64,000 bases of DNA from Neoaquamicrobium microcysteis (GCF_008180155.1 NZ_VSZS01000060.1:1-64000), one strand, 5' to 3'. Shown: positions 8,871 to 20,353, counted from the stretch's first letter. Made by a program: numbers and translations. Notes: generated by a model from the letters alone, not told the origin.

Positions 8871-9646
8871 GTGGGGACTTTGAAGCGCTGCAAAGCCATG
8901 AGTGCCACGAATTTCGGCGCCAGCACAAGATAGCGTCTCCACAAGCGCCGTGGCTCGGAGCACAGCCTGTGCAGCCATTCCAGCCCGTTTTTCTGCATCC
9001 ACACAGGGGCGCGTTTGACGTTGCCCGTGTGAAAATCGAAGGTGGCGCCGACGCCGATGAAGGTCGCCGGCACTCTCTTGGCCAGTTCACCCATCAGGAA
9101 TTCCTGCTTCGGCGTCGATATGCCGATCCAGACCACGTTTGCGCCCTTTGCGATCATGTCGCGGGAGACTGCTTCCAGTTCGTCTTCGGTAAGCGGACGA
9201 AACGGCGGCGTGCCGACGCCGACGATGTCGGCTTCCGGAGTAATGAGGCTGAACCTGTCGCGCAGCTCTTCCGCGACGCCGTCCTTGCCGCCATAGAAAT
9301 AGTGCTTGAGCCCTGTGCCGCCGGAATGCTTGAGCACATGCATCATGAGATCGGCACCGGCGGTCCGCTCCACCGGAAGGCCGCGCGACTTGCCGGCCCA
9401 TACGAGAGGCATCCCGTCGGGTGTGACGAGCGCGGCTTCGTAGTGGAGTTGACGCAGCCGCTCGTCCGTCTGCGCCTGCATGATGCCGTGCACGTCGCGG
9501 ATGAAGACGAAACGCCCGCGATCGTCCCTGGCCCAGTTTACGAGTGCACGAAATGATCTGTCGACCGATGTAATCGATACCGGAACGCCGAGAACGTCGA
9601 ATGTATCGAAGGCATCATCAGGCTTGGCGTGGATATTATTTTCCAT
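8867..9646 (-). CDS. WecG/TagA/CpsF-family glycosyltransferase
   Basis: 259 aa from the ATG at 9644-9646, preceded by AAAGAG as a ribosome-binding site; an upstream in-frame start at 9682 would add 12 residues. The family core is clear: a TPDGMPLVW stretch near residue 75, YFYGGKDG, VGVGTPPFRP, VWIGISTPKQE, and GVGATFDFHTGNVKRAP. This GT26 family adds a sugar (UDP-ManNAcA in WecG, UDP-ManNAc in TagA) to the lipid-linked first sugar at the membrane surface. It is the only conventional glycosyltransferase in the visible operon besides the initiating enzyme, so further transferases must lie elsewhere. Confidence 0.88.
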   Translation of the reverse strand: MENNIHAKPDDAFDTFDVLGVPVSITSVDRSFRALVNWARDDRGRFVFIRDVHGIMQAQTDERLRQLHYEAALVTPDGMPLVWAGKSRGLPVERTAGADLMMHVLKHSGGTGLKHYFYGGKDGVAEELRDRFSLITPEADIVGVGTPPFRPLTEDELEAVSRDMIAKGANVVWIGISTPKQEFLMGELAKRVPATFIGVGATFDFHTGNVKRAPVWMQKNGLEWLHRLCSEPRRLWRRYLVLAPKFVALMALQRFKVPT

Positions 9647-9707
9647 TGTTGTTCTCTTTATTGTGGGTCGGCCTGCCATCACTTGATGGCGGTTGCGCCC
9701 GGGGACG

Positions 9708-9735
9708 CGACTTCCCGAAGGGTCTGCGGAAGTCG
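9708..9735 (-). other. Small hairpin between initiating transferase and WecG-type gene
   Basis: CGACTTCC at 9708-9715 pairs with GGAAGTCG at 9728-9735 around a 12-nt loop. No T-run follows on the minus strand, so this is not a classical terminator. It lies in the only sizeable gap (109 bp) of the polysaccharide operon and may tune expression of the downstream genes. Functional significance is unproven. Confidence 0.3.
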
Positions 9736-9755
9736 GGTCGGTTATTGTGACGTCG

Positions 9756-10547
9756 TCATAGACCTGTTCCGCCGCGCCACTCGGACGCGATGGTGCGGAT
9801 GGCGATCTTGAGGTCCAGCCAGAGGCTGAACCGGCGCACGTAGATCAGGTCGAGCTCTATGCGGCCCCTTGCCTTTTCGGCATCGACCGTCGGGCCGCGA
9901 TAGCCGCTGGCCTGCGCCAGCCCCGTGATACCGGGCCGCATATCGTGGCGCTGGTGGTATTCGGGCACCAGCTCTTCATAGGGCACGCCCCCGCCCAGCA
10001 TGCCGATGGCGTGACAGCGCGGGCCGATCAGCGACATGTCTCCGCGCAGCACGTTCCACAGCTGGGGCAGCTCGTCCAGGTTCGTGCGTCGCAGCAGCCG
10101 GCCTAGCCGGGTGACCCGGGGATCGTTCGGGGCGGCCTGGATGATGCCCGCCGCGTCGCTGCGCTCGGCATGCATTGTGCGAAACTTCAGCACCCTGATC
10201 TTGCGGCCTCGGCGTCCCCAGCGCTCTTGCACGAAGAATGCAGGGCCAGGCGTGTCCGACATGACCAACAAGGCCAGAACGAGGAACAGGGGTGAAAGAA
10301 CCAGCAGCGCCAGCGAGGAAACCGCCACGTCGATGGCGCGCTTGCACGCAAGTTGAAACATTCTCCCGCCGCGCGGTCGCAGCCGAATGCCGAAAAACCC
10401 TTCGACGTTCTGATTGGCCGGTCCGCGATGGGAACTCAAATGGCCAAGAGAGGGAGCCTGCGATGCAGCCGAGAAATCCTTATTCAGATCCCGGCTATGC
10501 TTTCCATGCGAACCCAACTCATCGTACGCAGTACCATGAAAACTCAT
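9756..10547 (-). CDS. Undecaprenyl-phosphate sugar phosphotransferase, ExoY-like initiating enzyme
   Basis: 263 aa from the ATG at 10545-10547; a TTG two codons earlier and an internal ATG at 10361 (201 aa, starting just before KRAIDV) are alternatives. The conserved bacterial sugar-transferase domain occupies about residues 63-263: one membrane hairpin (VSSLALLVLSPLFLVLAL), then KFRTM, DELPQLWNVLRGDMSLIGPR and RPGITGLAQ, the signatures of the WbaP/ExoY phosphoglycosyl transferases. It moves a sugar-1-phosphate from UDP-sugar to undecaprenyl phosphate and so starts repeat-unit assembly. The N-terminal 60 residues are polar and unconserved. It is the first gene of the operon, downstream of an AT-rich intergenic region. 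Confidence 0.88.
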   Translation of the reverse strand: MSFHGTAYDELGSHGKHSRDLNKDFSAASQAPSLGHLSSHRGPANQNVEGFFGIRLRPRGGRMFQLACKRAIDVAVSSLALLVLSPLFLVLALLVMSDTPGPAFFVQERWGRRGRKIRVLKFRTMHAERSDAAGIIQAAPNDPRVTRLGRLLRRTNLDELPQLWNVLRGDMSLIGPRCHAIGMLGGGVPYEELVPEYHQRHDMRPGITGLAQASGYRGPTVDAEKARGRIELDLIYVRRFSLWLDLKIAIRTIASEWRGGTGL

Positions 10548-10897
10548 TCTCAAGCCCGTTTAGGTCGAAGAACCTCCGCCGCACCTTGGGGGCATAAGGA
10601 GGGAAAGTAGAGGTTACTTCAGGCCGCCCGACATCCATTTACTATTTTTTAAGCAAGTGCGTCAATTAATGGCAGATTTAATTGATCGAACATCGTAAAC
10701 GTGAAAGCTGTAAAACAGAGGCGGGTTAATAACTTAATTCATTCAAGAATTTTGGCGTATTTCCTCGCGACCTCATGTGATATTTTTTAGTATAACCCTC
10801 TGGCGGCAATGGTTACAAAAGGCAATACTAGAGTACGAAGCCGGCTTCGATTGCGGTCGGAAAATAGCAGCGGCGTAGAGGTGGAATTTTTGGTACG
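10548..10897. other. AT-rich intergenic region, probable divergent promoter
   Basis: 350 bp without a credible gene, between the first gene of the polysaccharide operon (minus) and a small membrane protein gene (plus). From about 10640 to 10830 the base composition is clearly AT-richer than anywhere else nearby, with runs such as TTTTTT near 10645 and several TTAAT elements. It presumably carries the operon promoter and possible regulator sites. In rhizobia AT-rich polysaccharide promoters are bound by MucR-type regulators; that connection is only an inference. Confidence 0.5.
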
Positions 10898-11254
10898 ATG
10901 CCGGCTCCTGCGGAGCGTGTCGTGATCTACATTTTGCTGTATTTGGTCTTTGTTAGTGCGATCGGTATAGCTGCATCGTATTATTCGTCGGTATTTACTA
11001 TAATCACAATTTCGTTTCTGATGGTGTTGCCTGCGCTTGTATCGGCGGTGCTGTACCTTGAGATTGGTGCTGGACTTATCTTGTTAATACTGTTTGCTAT
11101 CGCGTATAGCGGTGGGGTAGGTCTTGGTCTCTTCGTGCGATCCCGATCCGAGGCAGTAGACTCGCAGCAGGTCGCCCCCGATGGGTCGGAGGACGCCGGC
11201 AAGGATCAGGTGATTCGTGACGGCCTCGTCCCGAATGGCGATCCCAAGACCTAA
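10898..11254 (+). CDS. Small hypothetical membrane protein
   Basis: 118 aa. Two or three hydrophobic segments cover residues about 8-85 (around ILLYLVFVSAIGIAA, ITISFLMVLPALVSAVLY and GLILLILFAIAYSGGVGLG), followed by a charged cytoplasmic tail. A GAGGTGG element lies about 15 bp before the ATG. Codon use is more AT-tolerant than in neighbouring genes, with several TAT, ATA and TTA codons. No family was recognised. It faces away from the polysaccharide operon and could be an accessory gene of that locus or a recently acquired orphan. Confidence 0.55.
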   Translation: MPAPAERVVIYILLYLVFVSAIGIAASYYSSVFTIITISFLMVLPALVSAVLYLEIGAGLILLILFAIAYSGGVGLGLFVRSRSEAVDSQQVAPDGSEDAGKDQVIRDGLVPNGDPKT

Positions 11255-11343
11255 GCCCTGGTTCCCCGGTCGCGTCAGATCGAGCTGCTCTCCCGGCTAA
11301 GCGCGGGAATAATACTTGTACCTTCCCCCAACTGCCGGCCGTT

Positions 11344-12258
11344 TCACCGCAGTTCTGCGGTCTCCGCCTCCAGCCAGGCGCGGAAGGCTCGCAGCGGCGG
11401 GTGCTGTGCGCCACTCTGCGGCCAGATGAGGTAGTAGGCGCCCATGCCCGAGATGGGGCCGCCATGCGCGGCTACCAGCCGCCCCGCATCGATCTCGCCG
11501 GTCGCCAGAAACGCCGGCAGCAGCGCCACCCCCATCCCGTGGATCGCGGCCTGTATCATGGTCGCGAACTGATCGAACATCATGCCGCGCGCCGGCGGCG
11601 TGCCGCAGTCGTGCGCGGCGAACCAGCTCGTCCAGGCGTTGGGCCTTGTCTCGAGTATCAGCAGCGGTACCGACAGCAGATCCTCCGCCTGAGCAAAGGG
11701 ATATCGCTCGTGAAAATCCGGTGAGCAGCAGGCGATCATGCGTTCATCGAAAAGCTTGAGTTGATCCGTCTCCGGCCAGTCCGGATCACCGAAATGGATC
11801 GCCGCATCGAACGTGCTCTGGGCGAAGTCGAAGCGCTGCAGACGCGTGCCGAGATTGATCGTGACGCCTGGATGGGTCGACAGGAACTGCGGCAGGCGCG
11901 GCGCCAGCCAGCGCGTCCCAAACGTCGGCAGGATGGCGAGCGACAGCGTCCCTCCGCCCGGGTTGGCGCGAAGCCCCAGCGTGGAGCGCGCGATAAGGTC
12001 CAGCGCCTTGCGCACATCCTGCGCATAGGCCTTGGCCGCGTCGGTGGGCTTGAGGCGCTTGCGCTCGCGCTTGAACAGACTGACCTCGAGCTGGTCTTCG
12101 AGCGTCTTGACCATGCGGCTGACGGCGCCCTGCGTCAGCGACAGCTCGCGCGCGGCGGCAGCGGTCGAGCCCGTCCGGCAGACCGCCTCGAAGGCGGCCA
12201 GCAGACTTATCGACGGCTGGAGCCGACGCGGTGTGCTCCAGATATGTGTATTGGACAT
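11344..12258 (-). CDS. LysR-family regulator, GcvA-like, divergent from glutaryl-CoA dehydrogenase
   Basis: 304 aa with an N-terminal winged helix-turn-helix (AFEAVCRTGSTAAAARELSL, then TQGAVSRMVKTLE) and a LysR effector-binding domain from about residue 95. The pattern resembles the GcvA subgroup. It is transcribed away from gcdH with about 130 bp between the start codons, the usual arrangement for a LysR protein that controls its divergent neighbour. A role as activator of the lysine/glutarate catabolic genes is therefore likely, with glutarate or a related acid as a possible effector; this is inference from context. Confidence 0.85.
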   Translation of the reverse strand: MSNTHIWSTPRRLQPSISLLAAFEAVCRTGSTAAAARELSLTQGAVSRMVKTLEDQLEVSLFKRERKRLKPTDAAKAYAQDVRKALDLIARSTLGLRANPGGGTLSLAILPTFGTRWLAPRLPQFLSTHPGVTINLGTRLQRFDFAQSTFDAAIHFGDPDWPETDQLKLFDERMIACCSPDFHERYPFAQAEDLLSVPLLILETRPNAWTSWFAAHDCGTPPARGMMFDQFATMIQAAIHGMGVALLPAFLATGEIDAGRLVAAHGGPISGMGAYYLIWPQSGAQHPPLRAFRAWLEAETAELR

Positions 12259-12387
12259 GTTTGATCGACCAAAAAGCGTTTTTCCTGCATAATACGTGGC
12301 TCATAATATATCAAAGGCTCAGGCGCGCCGTTGGACACCCGTCTAGTGCGCCTTCTTCCAGACGATTCCGTTTCGCGAGTGATCGAC

Positions 12388-13611
<1,224 letters not shown>

Positions 13612-13684
13612 GTTTCGGATGACATTGCGTACGGCGCGCGCCGGTTAGGCGCGTGGCCGGCACGATATGAAAGGTTGAACCGAC

Positions 13685-15193
13685 ATGGACGTGAAGAAGG
13701 AAACGGCGGATCTGCTGGTGAAGCTGGGCGTGGACGCGGCAGCGTTGTCGGGCGGCACGATGCCTTCATACAGCCCGCTGACGGGCGAAAAGGTCGCCGA
13801 TCTGTCTCCAGTCTCCTCATCCGATGCGGCAAAGGCCATCGAAGAGGCGGACGCGGCGTTCCGCCAGTGGCGTCTGGTGCCTGCGCCGCGGCGCGGCGAG
13901 CTGGTCAGGCTTCTGGGCGAGGAACTGCGCGCCGCCAAGAGCGATCTCGGCCGGCTGGTTTCCATCGAGGCAGGCAAGATCCCGTCCGAAGGGCTGGGCG
14001 AAGTGCAGGAGATGATCGACATCTGCGATTTCGCGGTCGGCCTTTCGCGCCAGCTTTACGGCCTGACCATTGCGTCGGAGCGCCCCGGCCACCGCATGAT
14101 GGAGACGTGGCATCCGCTGGGTGTCGTGGGCGTCATCTCGGCCTTCAACTTTCCGGTCGCCGTCTGGTCGTGGAACGCGGCGCTCGCGCTGGTATGCGGC
14201 AATTCTGTGGTGTGGAAGCCTTCGGAAAAGTCGTCGCTCACCGCACTTGCCTGCGAGGCGATCTTCGCACGGGCGGTTGAGCGTTTCGGCGACGCGCCGG
14301 CGGGCCTCCTGAAGGTACTGATCGGCGACCGTGCCGTAGGCGAAGTGCTGGTCGACCATGCAAAGGTGCCGCTGGTTTCGGCTACCGGTTCGACGCGCAT
14401 GGGCCGCGAGGTCGGGCCGCGCCTGGCGAAACGCTTCGCACGCGCTATCCTCGAGCTTGGCGGCAACAATGCCGGCATCGTCTGCCCCAGCGCCGACCTC
14501 GACATGGCCCTGCGCGCTATCGCTTTCGGTGCCATGGGTACGGCCGGCCAGCGCTGCACCACCATGCGCCGCCTGTTCGTGCATGAAAGCGTCTATGACG
14601 ACCTCGTGCCGCGCCTGAAGAAGGCCTACGAGAGCGTCTCGGTCGGCAACCCGCTGGAAGGCGGCGCGCTCGTCGGCCCGCTGATCGACGAGGCCGCCTA
14701 CAAGGGCATGACCGGTGCGCTCGAAAAGGCGCAGGCCGCGGGGGGCGCTGTCACGGGTGGCGAGCGTGTCGAGGTCGGTCCCGACACCGCTTTCTATGTG
14801 CGCCCCGCGCTGGTGGAGATGCCGAAGCAGGTCGCGCCGGTGACGGAAGAGACCTTCGCGCCGATCCTCTACGTGATGAAATATTCCGACTTCGATGCCG
14901 CCATCGCCGACCATAATGCCGTCGGCGCGGGCCTGTCTTCCTCGATCTTCACCCTCGACGTCCGTGAGGCAGAGAGGTTTCTCTCCGCCGACGGTTCCGA
15001 TTGCGGCATCGCCAACGTCAACATCGGCACCTCCGGTGCCGAGATCGGCGGCGCCTTCGGCGGGGAGAAGGAAACGGGAGGCGGCCGCGAATCCGGCTCC
15101 GACGCGTGGAAGGCTTATATGCGCCGCGCGACCAACACGGTGAACTACTCGACGGTACTGCCGCTGGCGCAAGGCGTGTCGTTCGACATCTGA
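13685..15193 (+). CDS. Aldehyde dehydrogenase, ALDH7/AmaB type (aminoadipate semialdehyde dehydrogenase)
   Basis: 502 aa. NAD-dependent aldehyde dehydrogenase with ISAFNFPVAVWSWN, the catalytic glutamate in LELGGNNAG and the nucleophile Cys in GTAGQRCTTMRRLF. That last motif, with two threonines and RRLF, is typical of ALDH7A1/antiquitin and bacterial AmaB, which oxidise alpha-aminoadipate semialdehyde (in equilibrium with piperideine-6-carboxylate). Its position right after gcdH and under the same LysR neighbour supports lysine catabolism. The convergent agl gene begins 40 bp beyond its stop. Confidence 0.88.
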   Translation: MDVKKETADLLVKLGVDAAALSGGTMPSYSPLTGEKVADLSPVSSSDAAKAIEEADAAFRQWRLVPAPRRGELVRLLGEELRAAKSDLGRLVSIEAGKIPSEGLGEVQEMIDICDFAVGLSRQLYGLTIASERPGHRMMETWHPLGVVGVISAFNFPVAVWSWNAALALVCGNSVVWKPSEKSSLTALACEAIFARAVERFGDAPAGLLKVLIGDRAVGEVLVDHAKVPLVSATGSTRMGREVGPRLAKRFARAILELGGNNAGIVCPSADLDMALRAIAFGAMGTAGQRCTTMRRLFVHESVYDDLVPRLKKAYESVSVGNPLEGGALVGPLIDEAAYKGMTGALEKAQAAGGAVTGGERVEVGPDTAFYVRPALVEMPKQVAPVTEETFAPILYVMKYSDFDAAIADHNAVGAGLSSSIFTLDVREAERFLSADGSDCGIANVNIGTSGAEIGGAFGGEKETGGGRESGSDAWKAYMRRATNTVNYSTVLPLAQGVSFDI

Positions 15194-15233
15194 CCGCCTG
15201 GCCCCGCCGTCGCCTTCTCCGTTCCGAGGAGGA

Positions 15234-16349
<1,116 letters not shown>

Positions 16350-16380
16350 GGGTTCCTCCTCCCGTTTTTTCCCTTGTCGT

Positions 16381-18060
16381 TCAGGCGATCCTGCCGAACC
16401 ACGCGTCGTAGGCGCCGAGCCTGATCGTTCCTTCGGCGCTTGCGCCCGAAAAGCCGTGCCCCGGTACCGATACCGGCGACATGCCGTCGGCCAGCGTCAG
16501 CGCGGCATCGCTGCCGCCCAGGTTGAAGACGCACAGCAGTTGCTCGTTGCCGTGGCGGCGTGTGAAGGCGACGATGTCTCCATCCGTGTCGAGAAAGCCG
16601 ATCGACCCTTTCGAGAGCGCCGGGTGCGCCGCGCGAAACGCCAGCATGCGGCGATAGTGTTCCAGCAGTGAGCCGTCTTCACCCGCCTGCGTGTTCACTG
16701 CCAGCGTAAGGTGCTCGGCGGGCACCGGCAGCCAAGGTCGAGCGGTCGAGAAGCCTGCATTGGGCTGGTGCGAATCCCACGCCATAGGCGTGCGGCAGCC
16801 GTCGCGACCCTTGAACTCTGGCCAGAAGCGGATGCCGTAGGGGTCCTGCAAATCCTCGAAGGCGAGGTCTGCTTCCGGCAGGCCAAGTTCTTCGCCCTGA
16901 TAGATGCAGACCGACCCGCGCAGGCTCATAAGCAGGGCCGACACCACCTTCAGATAGGCGGTGCGGTCTGCTTCCGTCGCAGCCCAGCGCGAGGCATGGC
17001 GCATCACGTCGTGGTTGGAGAACGCCCAGCACGACCAGCCGTCGCCGGCGACGCGGTCGAACTCCTCCAGCACCGTGCGCACCCGTGCGGCGCTGATCTT
17101 GTCTGGCGCGAGGAAATCGAAGGAGTAGCACATATGCACGCGGTCGCCGCCGGCGGTGTAGTCGGCCACAACCTGAAGCCCGCGCTGAGCGTCGCCCACT
17201 TCGCCGACCGCTGCTGCTGCCGGATACTCATCCAGAAGCGCGCGGAAACGCTTGAGGAAGGCGATGTTCTCCGGCCGGCTCTTGTCGAAGACATGGTCCT
17301 GCCAGTTGTAGGGGTTCACCGCCGGAGCGGTGGAATAGTCGCGCGATTCAGGTGCCAGCGGCGGGTTGTCCTCCAGCCCTTGGCTGTGGAAGTAGAAATT
17401 GATGGTGTCCAGCCGGAAACCGTCTACCCCACGCTCCAGCCAGAAGCGCGTCACGTCGAGAAGCGCGTTCTGGACTTCGCCATTGTGGAAGTTCAGGTCG
17501 GGCTGCGAGGCAAGGAAGTTGTGCATGTAATATTGTTGCCGGCGTGAATCCCACTCCCATGCCGAGCCGCCGAAGATCGACAGCCAGTTGTTGGGCGGCG
17601 TGCCGTCCGGCTTGGCGTCTGCCCAGACGTACCAGTCGGCGCGGGCGTTGTCGCGCGAGCCGCGGCTTTCCCTGAACCACGCATGCTGGTCAGACGTGTG
17701 CGACAGGACGAGATCGATCATCACCTTGAGGCCGAGCCTGTGCGCCTCCGCAATGACGGCGTCGAAATCCTCCAGCGTGCCGAAAAGCGGGTCGACGTCG
17801 CGATAGTCCGACACGTCGTAGCCGAAATCGGCCATGGGCGACTTGAAGAAAGGCGATATCCAGATTGCGTCCGCCCCGAGGCTGGCGATGTGCGGCAACC
17901 TAGTCAGGATGCCGCGCAGGTCGCCGACGCCGTCGCCATCGGAGTCCTGGAACGAGCGCGGATAGATCTGGTAGATGACGGCTCCGCGCCACCAGTCGCG
18001 ATCTGGCTTTGCCATCGGCTCCGCGCCTTCCCTGTCCTGCATCTGGATTGCAGCCTGCAT
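16381..18060 (-). CDS. aglA: Alpha-glucosidase AglA, glycoside hydrolase family 13
   Basis: 559 aa from the ATG at 18058-18060, which has AAGGGTGG eight bases upstream; a GTG four codons earlier and an ATG 15 codons later are alternatives. The (beta/alpha)8 barrel motifs are intact: VIYQIYPRSFQD, DLVLSHTSDQHAWF, GFRLDTINF with the nucleophile Asp, AAVGEVGD with the acid/base Glu, and FSNHDVMRH. No signal peptide, so it acts in the cytoplasm on alpha-glucosides imported by AglEFGK. It starts 4 bp after aglG. Confidence 0.93.
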   Translation of the reverse strand: MQAAIQMQDREGAEPMAKPDRDWWRGAVIYQIYPRSFQDSDGDGVGDLRGILTRLPHIASLGADAIWISPFFKSPMADFGYDVSDYRDVDPLFGTLEDFDAVIAEAHRLGLKVMIDLVLSHTSDQHAWFRESRGSRDNARADWYVWADAKPDGTPPNNWLSIFGGSAWEWDSRRQQYYMHNFLASQPDLNFHNGEVQNALLDVTRFWLERGVDGFRLDTINFYFHSQGLEDNPPLAPESRDYSTAPAVNPYNWQDHVFDKSRPENIAFLKRFRALLDEYPAAAAVGEVGDAQRGLQVVADYTAGGDRVHMCYSFDFLAPDKISAARVRTVLEEFDRVAGDGWSCWAFSNHDVMRHASRWAATEADRTAYLKVVSALLMSLRGSVCIYQGEELGLPEADLAFEDLQDPYGIRFWPEFKGRDGCRTPMAWDSHQPNAGFSTARPWLPVPAEHLTLAVNTQAGEDGSLLEHYRRMLAFRAAHPALSKGSIGFLDTDGDIVAFTRRHGNEQLLCVFNLGGSDAALTLADGMSPVSVPGHGFSGASAEGTIRLGAYDAWFGRIA

Positions 18061-18064
18061 GTAA

Positions 18065-19219
18065 TCAACCACCCTTGACCGAGCCCGCGAGCAGCCCGCG
18101 GACGAAATAGCGTTGCAGCGAGAAAAACACGATTAGCGGCACGATTATGGTGATGAACGCGGATGTCGTGAGAATTTCCCAATCGCCGCCGCGTGAGCCG
18201 AGCAGCGCGTTGAGCTTACCCGTCAACACCAGCTGGTTCGAACCGGAGCCCAGGAACACCATGGCGACGAGCAGGTCGTTCCAAACCCACAGGAACTGGA
18301 AGATGGCGAACGAAGCCAGCACCGGGAAGGAAAGCGGCAGCACGATCTTCACGAAGATTTCGAAATCGCTCGCCCCGTCGATGCGCGCCGATTCCATGAT
18401 CTCGCGCGGCAGGCCGGCGATGTAGCTGCGCAGCAGATAGATGGCGAAGGGCAGGCCGAAGCCGGTATGCGCCAGCCAGATGCCCAGATAGGTCTTGGCC
18501 GGCACGCCGAAGAACGTGCCGACGCCGTTATAGAGCTTGAGCAGCGGTATCAGCGACATCTGCAACGGCACGACCAGCAGGCCGATCACCACCGCGATCA
18601 GGATCGCGCGGCCGGGAAATTTCATCCATGCCAGCGCATAGGCCGCGAAGGCCGCGATGAGGATCGGGATGATGGTGGCCGGGATCGTTACCGTCAGCGA
18701 ATTGATGAAGGACCGGCCGATGCCCTCCGAGAACAGCACGGTTCGGTAGTTTTCCGTCGTGAAGCGCGGCGGCGTCGCCGCCTCGAAGAATATGCGCTGA
18801 CCGCGATTGCCCTCGAAAGCCGTGGGCGAAGACTGTTCGTAGCTGCCGTCCTCGTTGACCTGCAGCGTCACCCCGTCGCCGAGGTCGGCGGCTGTTCCCG
18901 CCTCGTGCTCCGTTGGGTTCTGGATGCGCGTGCCGAACGAGCGGATGACGCGCGCATCGTCCTCTTCCAGCAGATTGCCGGCTATGACGAAGCGTCCGTT
19001 CTGTTCAACCTGGGCGTCCGCGCCTTCGGTGCGGCCCTGCCCGGTCTGGGCAGAGGTCGTCAGCGCGGTCCACCAGCCCGACACGGCGATCTGGTCCCTG
19101 TCGCGCAGCGAGGAGACGAGGATCCCAAGCGTCGGGATCGTCCAGACGATGACGATCAGCAGCACGGCGATATGCACGCCCCAGCGCGCGGCGAAACCCT
19201 TTCCGGCGGTTGCGGCCAT
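18065..19219 (-). CDS. aglG: ABC transporter permease AglG
   Basis: 384 aa. One N-terminal membrane segment (about 13-35), then about 125 residues of soluble periplasmic sequence, then five more membrane segments carrying the permease EAA loop (MESARIDGASDFEIFVKIVLPL). The large periplasmic insertion is a known property of AglG compared with MalG. It pairs with AglF to form the channel. The ATG is 1 bp beyond the aglF stop codon, so translation is probably coupled. Confidence 0.92.
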   Translation of the reverse strand: MAATAGKGFAARWGVHIAVLLIVIVWTIPTLGILVSSLRDRDQIAVSGWWTALTTSAQTGQGRTEGADAQVEQNGRFVIAGNLLEEDDARVIRSFGTRIQNPTEHEAGTAADLGDGVTLQVNEDGSYEQSSPTAFEGNRGQRIFFEAATPPRFTTENYRTVLFSEGIGRSFINSLTVTIPATIIPILIAAFAAYALAWMKFPGRAILIAVVIGLLVVPLQMSLIPLLKLYNGVGTFFGVPAKTYLGIWLAHTGFGLPFAIYLLRSYIAGLPREIMESARIDGASDFEIFVKIVLPLSFPVLASFAIFQFLWVWNDLLVAMVFLGSGSNQLVLTGKLNALLGSRGGDWEILTTSAFITIIVPLIVFFSLQRYFVRGLLAGSVKGG

Positions 19220-19220
19220 C

Positions 19221-20234
19221 TCAGTGTCCTCCCGTCTCGCGCGTAGCGTTGCGGATGTTCCAGATCATGATCGGGATGACGGCCAGCATGATGACGATGG
19301 CGATCGCCGCGCCGCGGCCGAAATCGCCGCCGCCTCGGAACATCCAGTCGAACATGAGGTTGGCCAGCACCTGGCTGTTCCACTGGCCGTTGGTCATCGT
19401 CAACACGATGTCGAAGACCTTCAGCACGAGGATCGTGATCGTGGTCCATACGACGGCGATGGTTCCCCAGATCTGCGGCACCATGATCTTCCAGAATATC
19501 TGGAAGCCGTTGGCGCCATCGATGGTTGCGGCCTCGATCGTCTCGTCGGGAATGCCGCGCAGGGCTGCCGACAGGATCACCATCGCGAAGCCGGTCTGGA
19601 TCCAGATCAGGATGACCATCAGGAAGAAATTGTTCCAAAACGGGATCGATATCCAGACCTGCGGGTCGCCCCCGAAAGACTGGACGATGGCGTTCAGCAC
19701 CCCGATCTGCGTCTGGCCGACGCCGCGATACTCGTAGATGAACTTCCAGATCACGCTGGCGCCGACGAAGGAGATAGCCAGCGGCATGAAGATGAACATC
19801 TTGGCAATGTTGCCCCACCAGATGCGGTCGGTCAGCACCGCGATGACGAGGCCGAAGAAGGTGCAGGCGGCCGGCACCACGGCGAGCCAGAGGAAGTTGT
19901 TGAAGATCGCCTGTCTGAATTCGCGGTCGCCGATCGCCCATTGATAATTGGCGGTGCCGACGAAGTTCTGGCCCCCTCGATCCATGAAGGACAGCCTAGC
20001 CGTCTCGATTACCGGATAGACGAGGTAGATGGTGAGGATGATGAGTGCGGGGCCCAGAAACAGCCACGGCCTGATGAGGCCCTGCCGGCGCAGATTGTCG
20101 ATCGCAGCGCTCCCCTGCACCCCGTGCGAGGGAAATATCAGGTCCAGCAGCCGGTTTGCGCCCCAAAAGTAGGCGACGCATCCTGAAACGCCCAGAACGA
20201 CCGTCAGCAACGCAGAGATGATCTGGCCCGTCAT
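19221..20234 (-). CDS. aglF: ABC transporter permease AglF
   Basis: 337 aa starting at the ATG at 20232-20234, five bases after a strong GGGAGG; the longer frame beginning at a TTG is not needed. About eight hydrophobic segments and the binding-protein-dependent permease loop EAATIDGANGFQIFWKIMVPQ (split here as EAATIDGANG plus FQIFWKIMVP) near residue 235 that contacts the ATPase AglK. It is the MalF-like half of the alpha-glucoside channel. A stable hairpin separates it from aglE. Confidence 0.92.
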   Translation of the reverse strand: MTGQIISALLTVVLGVSGCVAYFWGANRLLDLIFPSHGVQGSAAIDNLRRQGLIRPWLFLGPALIILTIYLVYPVIETARLSFMDRGGQNFVGTANYQWAIGDREFRQAIFNNFLWLAVVPAACTFFGLVIAVLTDRIWWGNIAKMFIFMPLAISFVGASVIWKFIYEYRGVGQTQIGVLNAIVQSFGGDPQVWISIPFWNNFFLMVILIWIQTGFAMVILSAALRGIPDETIEAATIDGANGFQIFWKIMVPQIWGTIAVVWTTITILVLKVFDIVLTMTNGQWNSQVLANLMFDWMFRGGGDFGRGAAIAIVIMLAVIPIMIWNIRNATRETGGH

Positions 20235-20325
20235 TGCGTCCTCCCGCAATCGTCAGTGACTTGTTGGCTTTGCGCCCGGCGCGATCCGGCGCGCCTGGCA
20301 TGCACCCTGAATACACTGGTTTTGC

Positions 20326-20353
20326 CGGTCCGGACCGCGCACGGCCCGGACCG
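20326..20353 (-). other. Stem-loop between aglE and aglF
   Basis: CGGTCCGG at 20326-20333 and CCGGACCG at 20346-20353 form an 8-bp perfect GC stem with a 12-nt loop. No run of T follows on the coding (minus) strand, so it is unlikely to stop all transcription. Such hairpins between a binding-protein gene and its permease commonly protect the upstream mRNA and give more binding protein than permease. That role is inferred. Confidence 0.55.
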
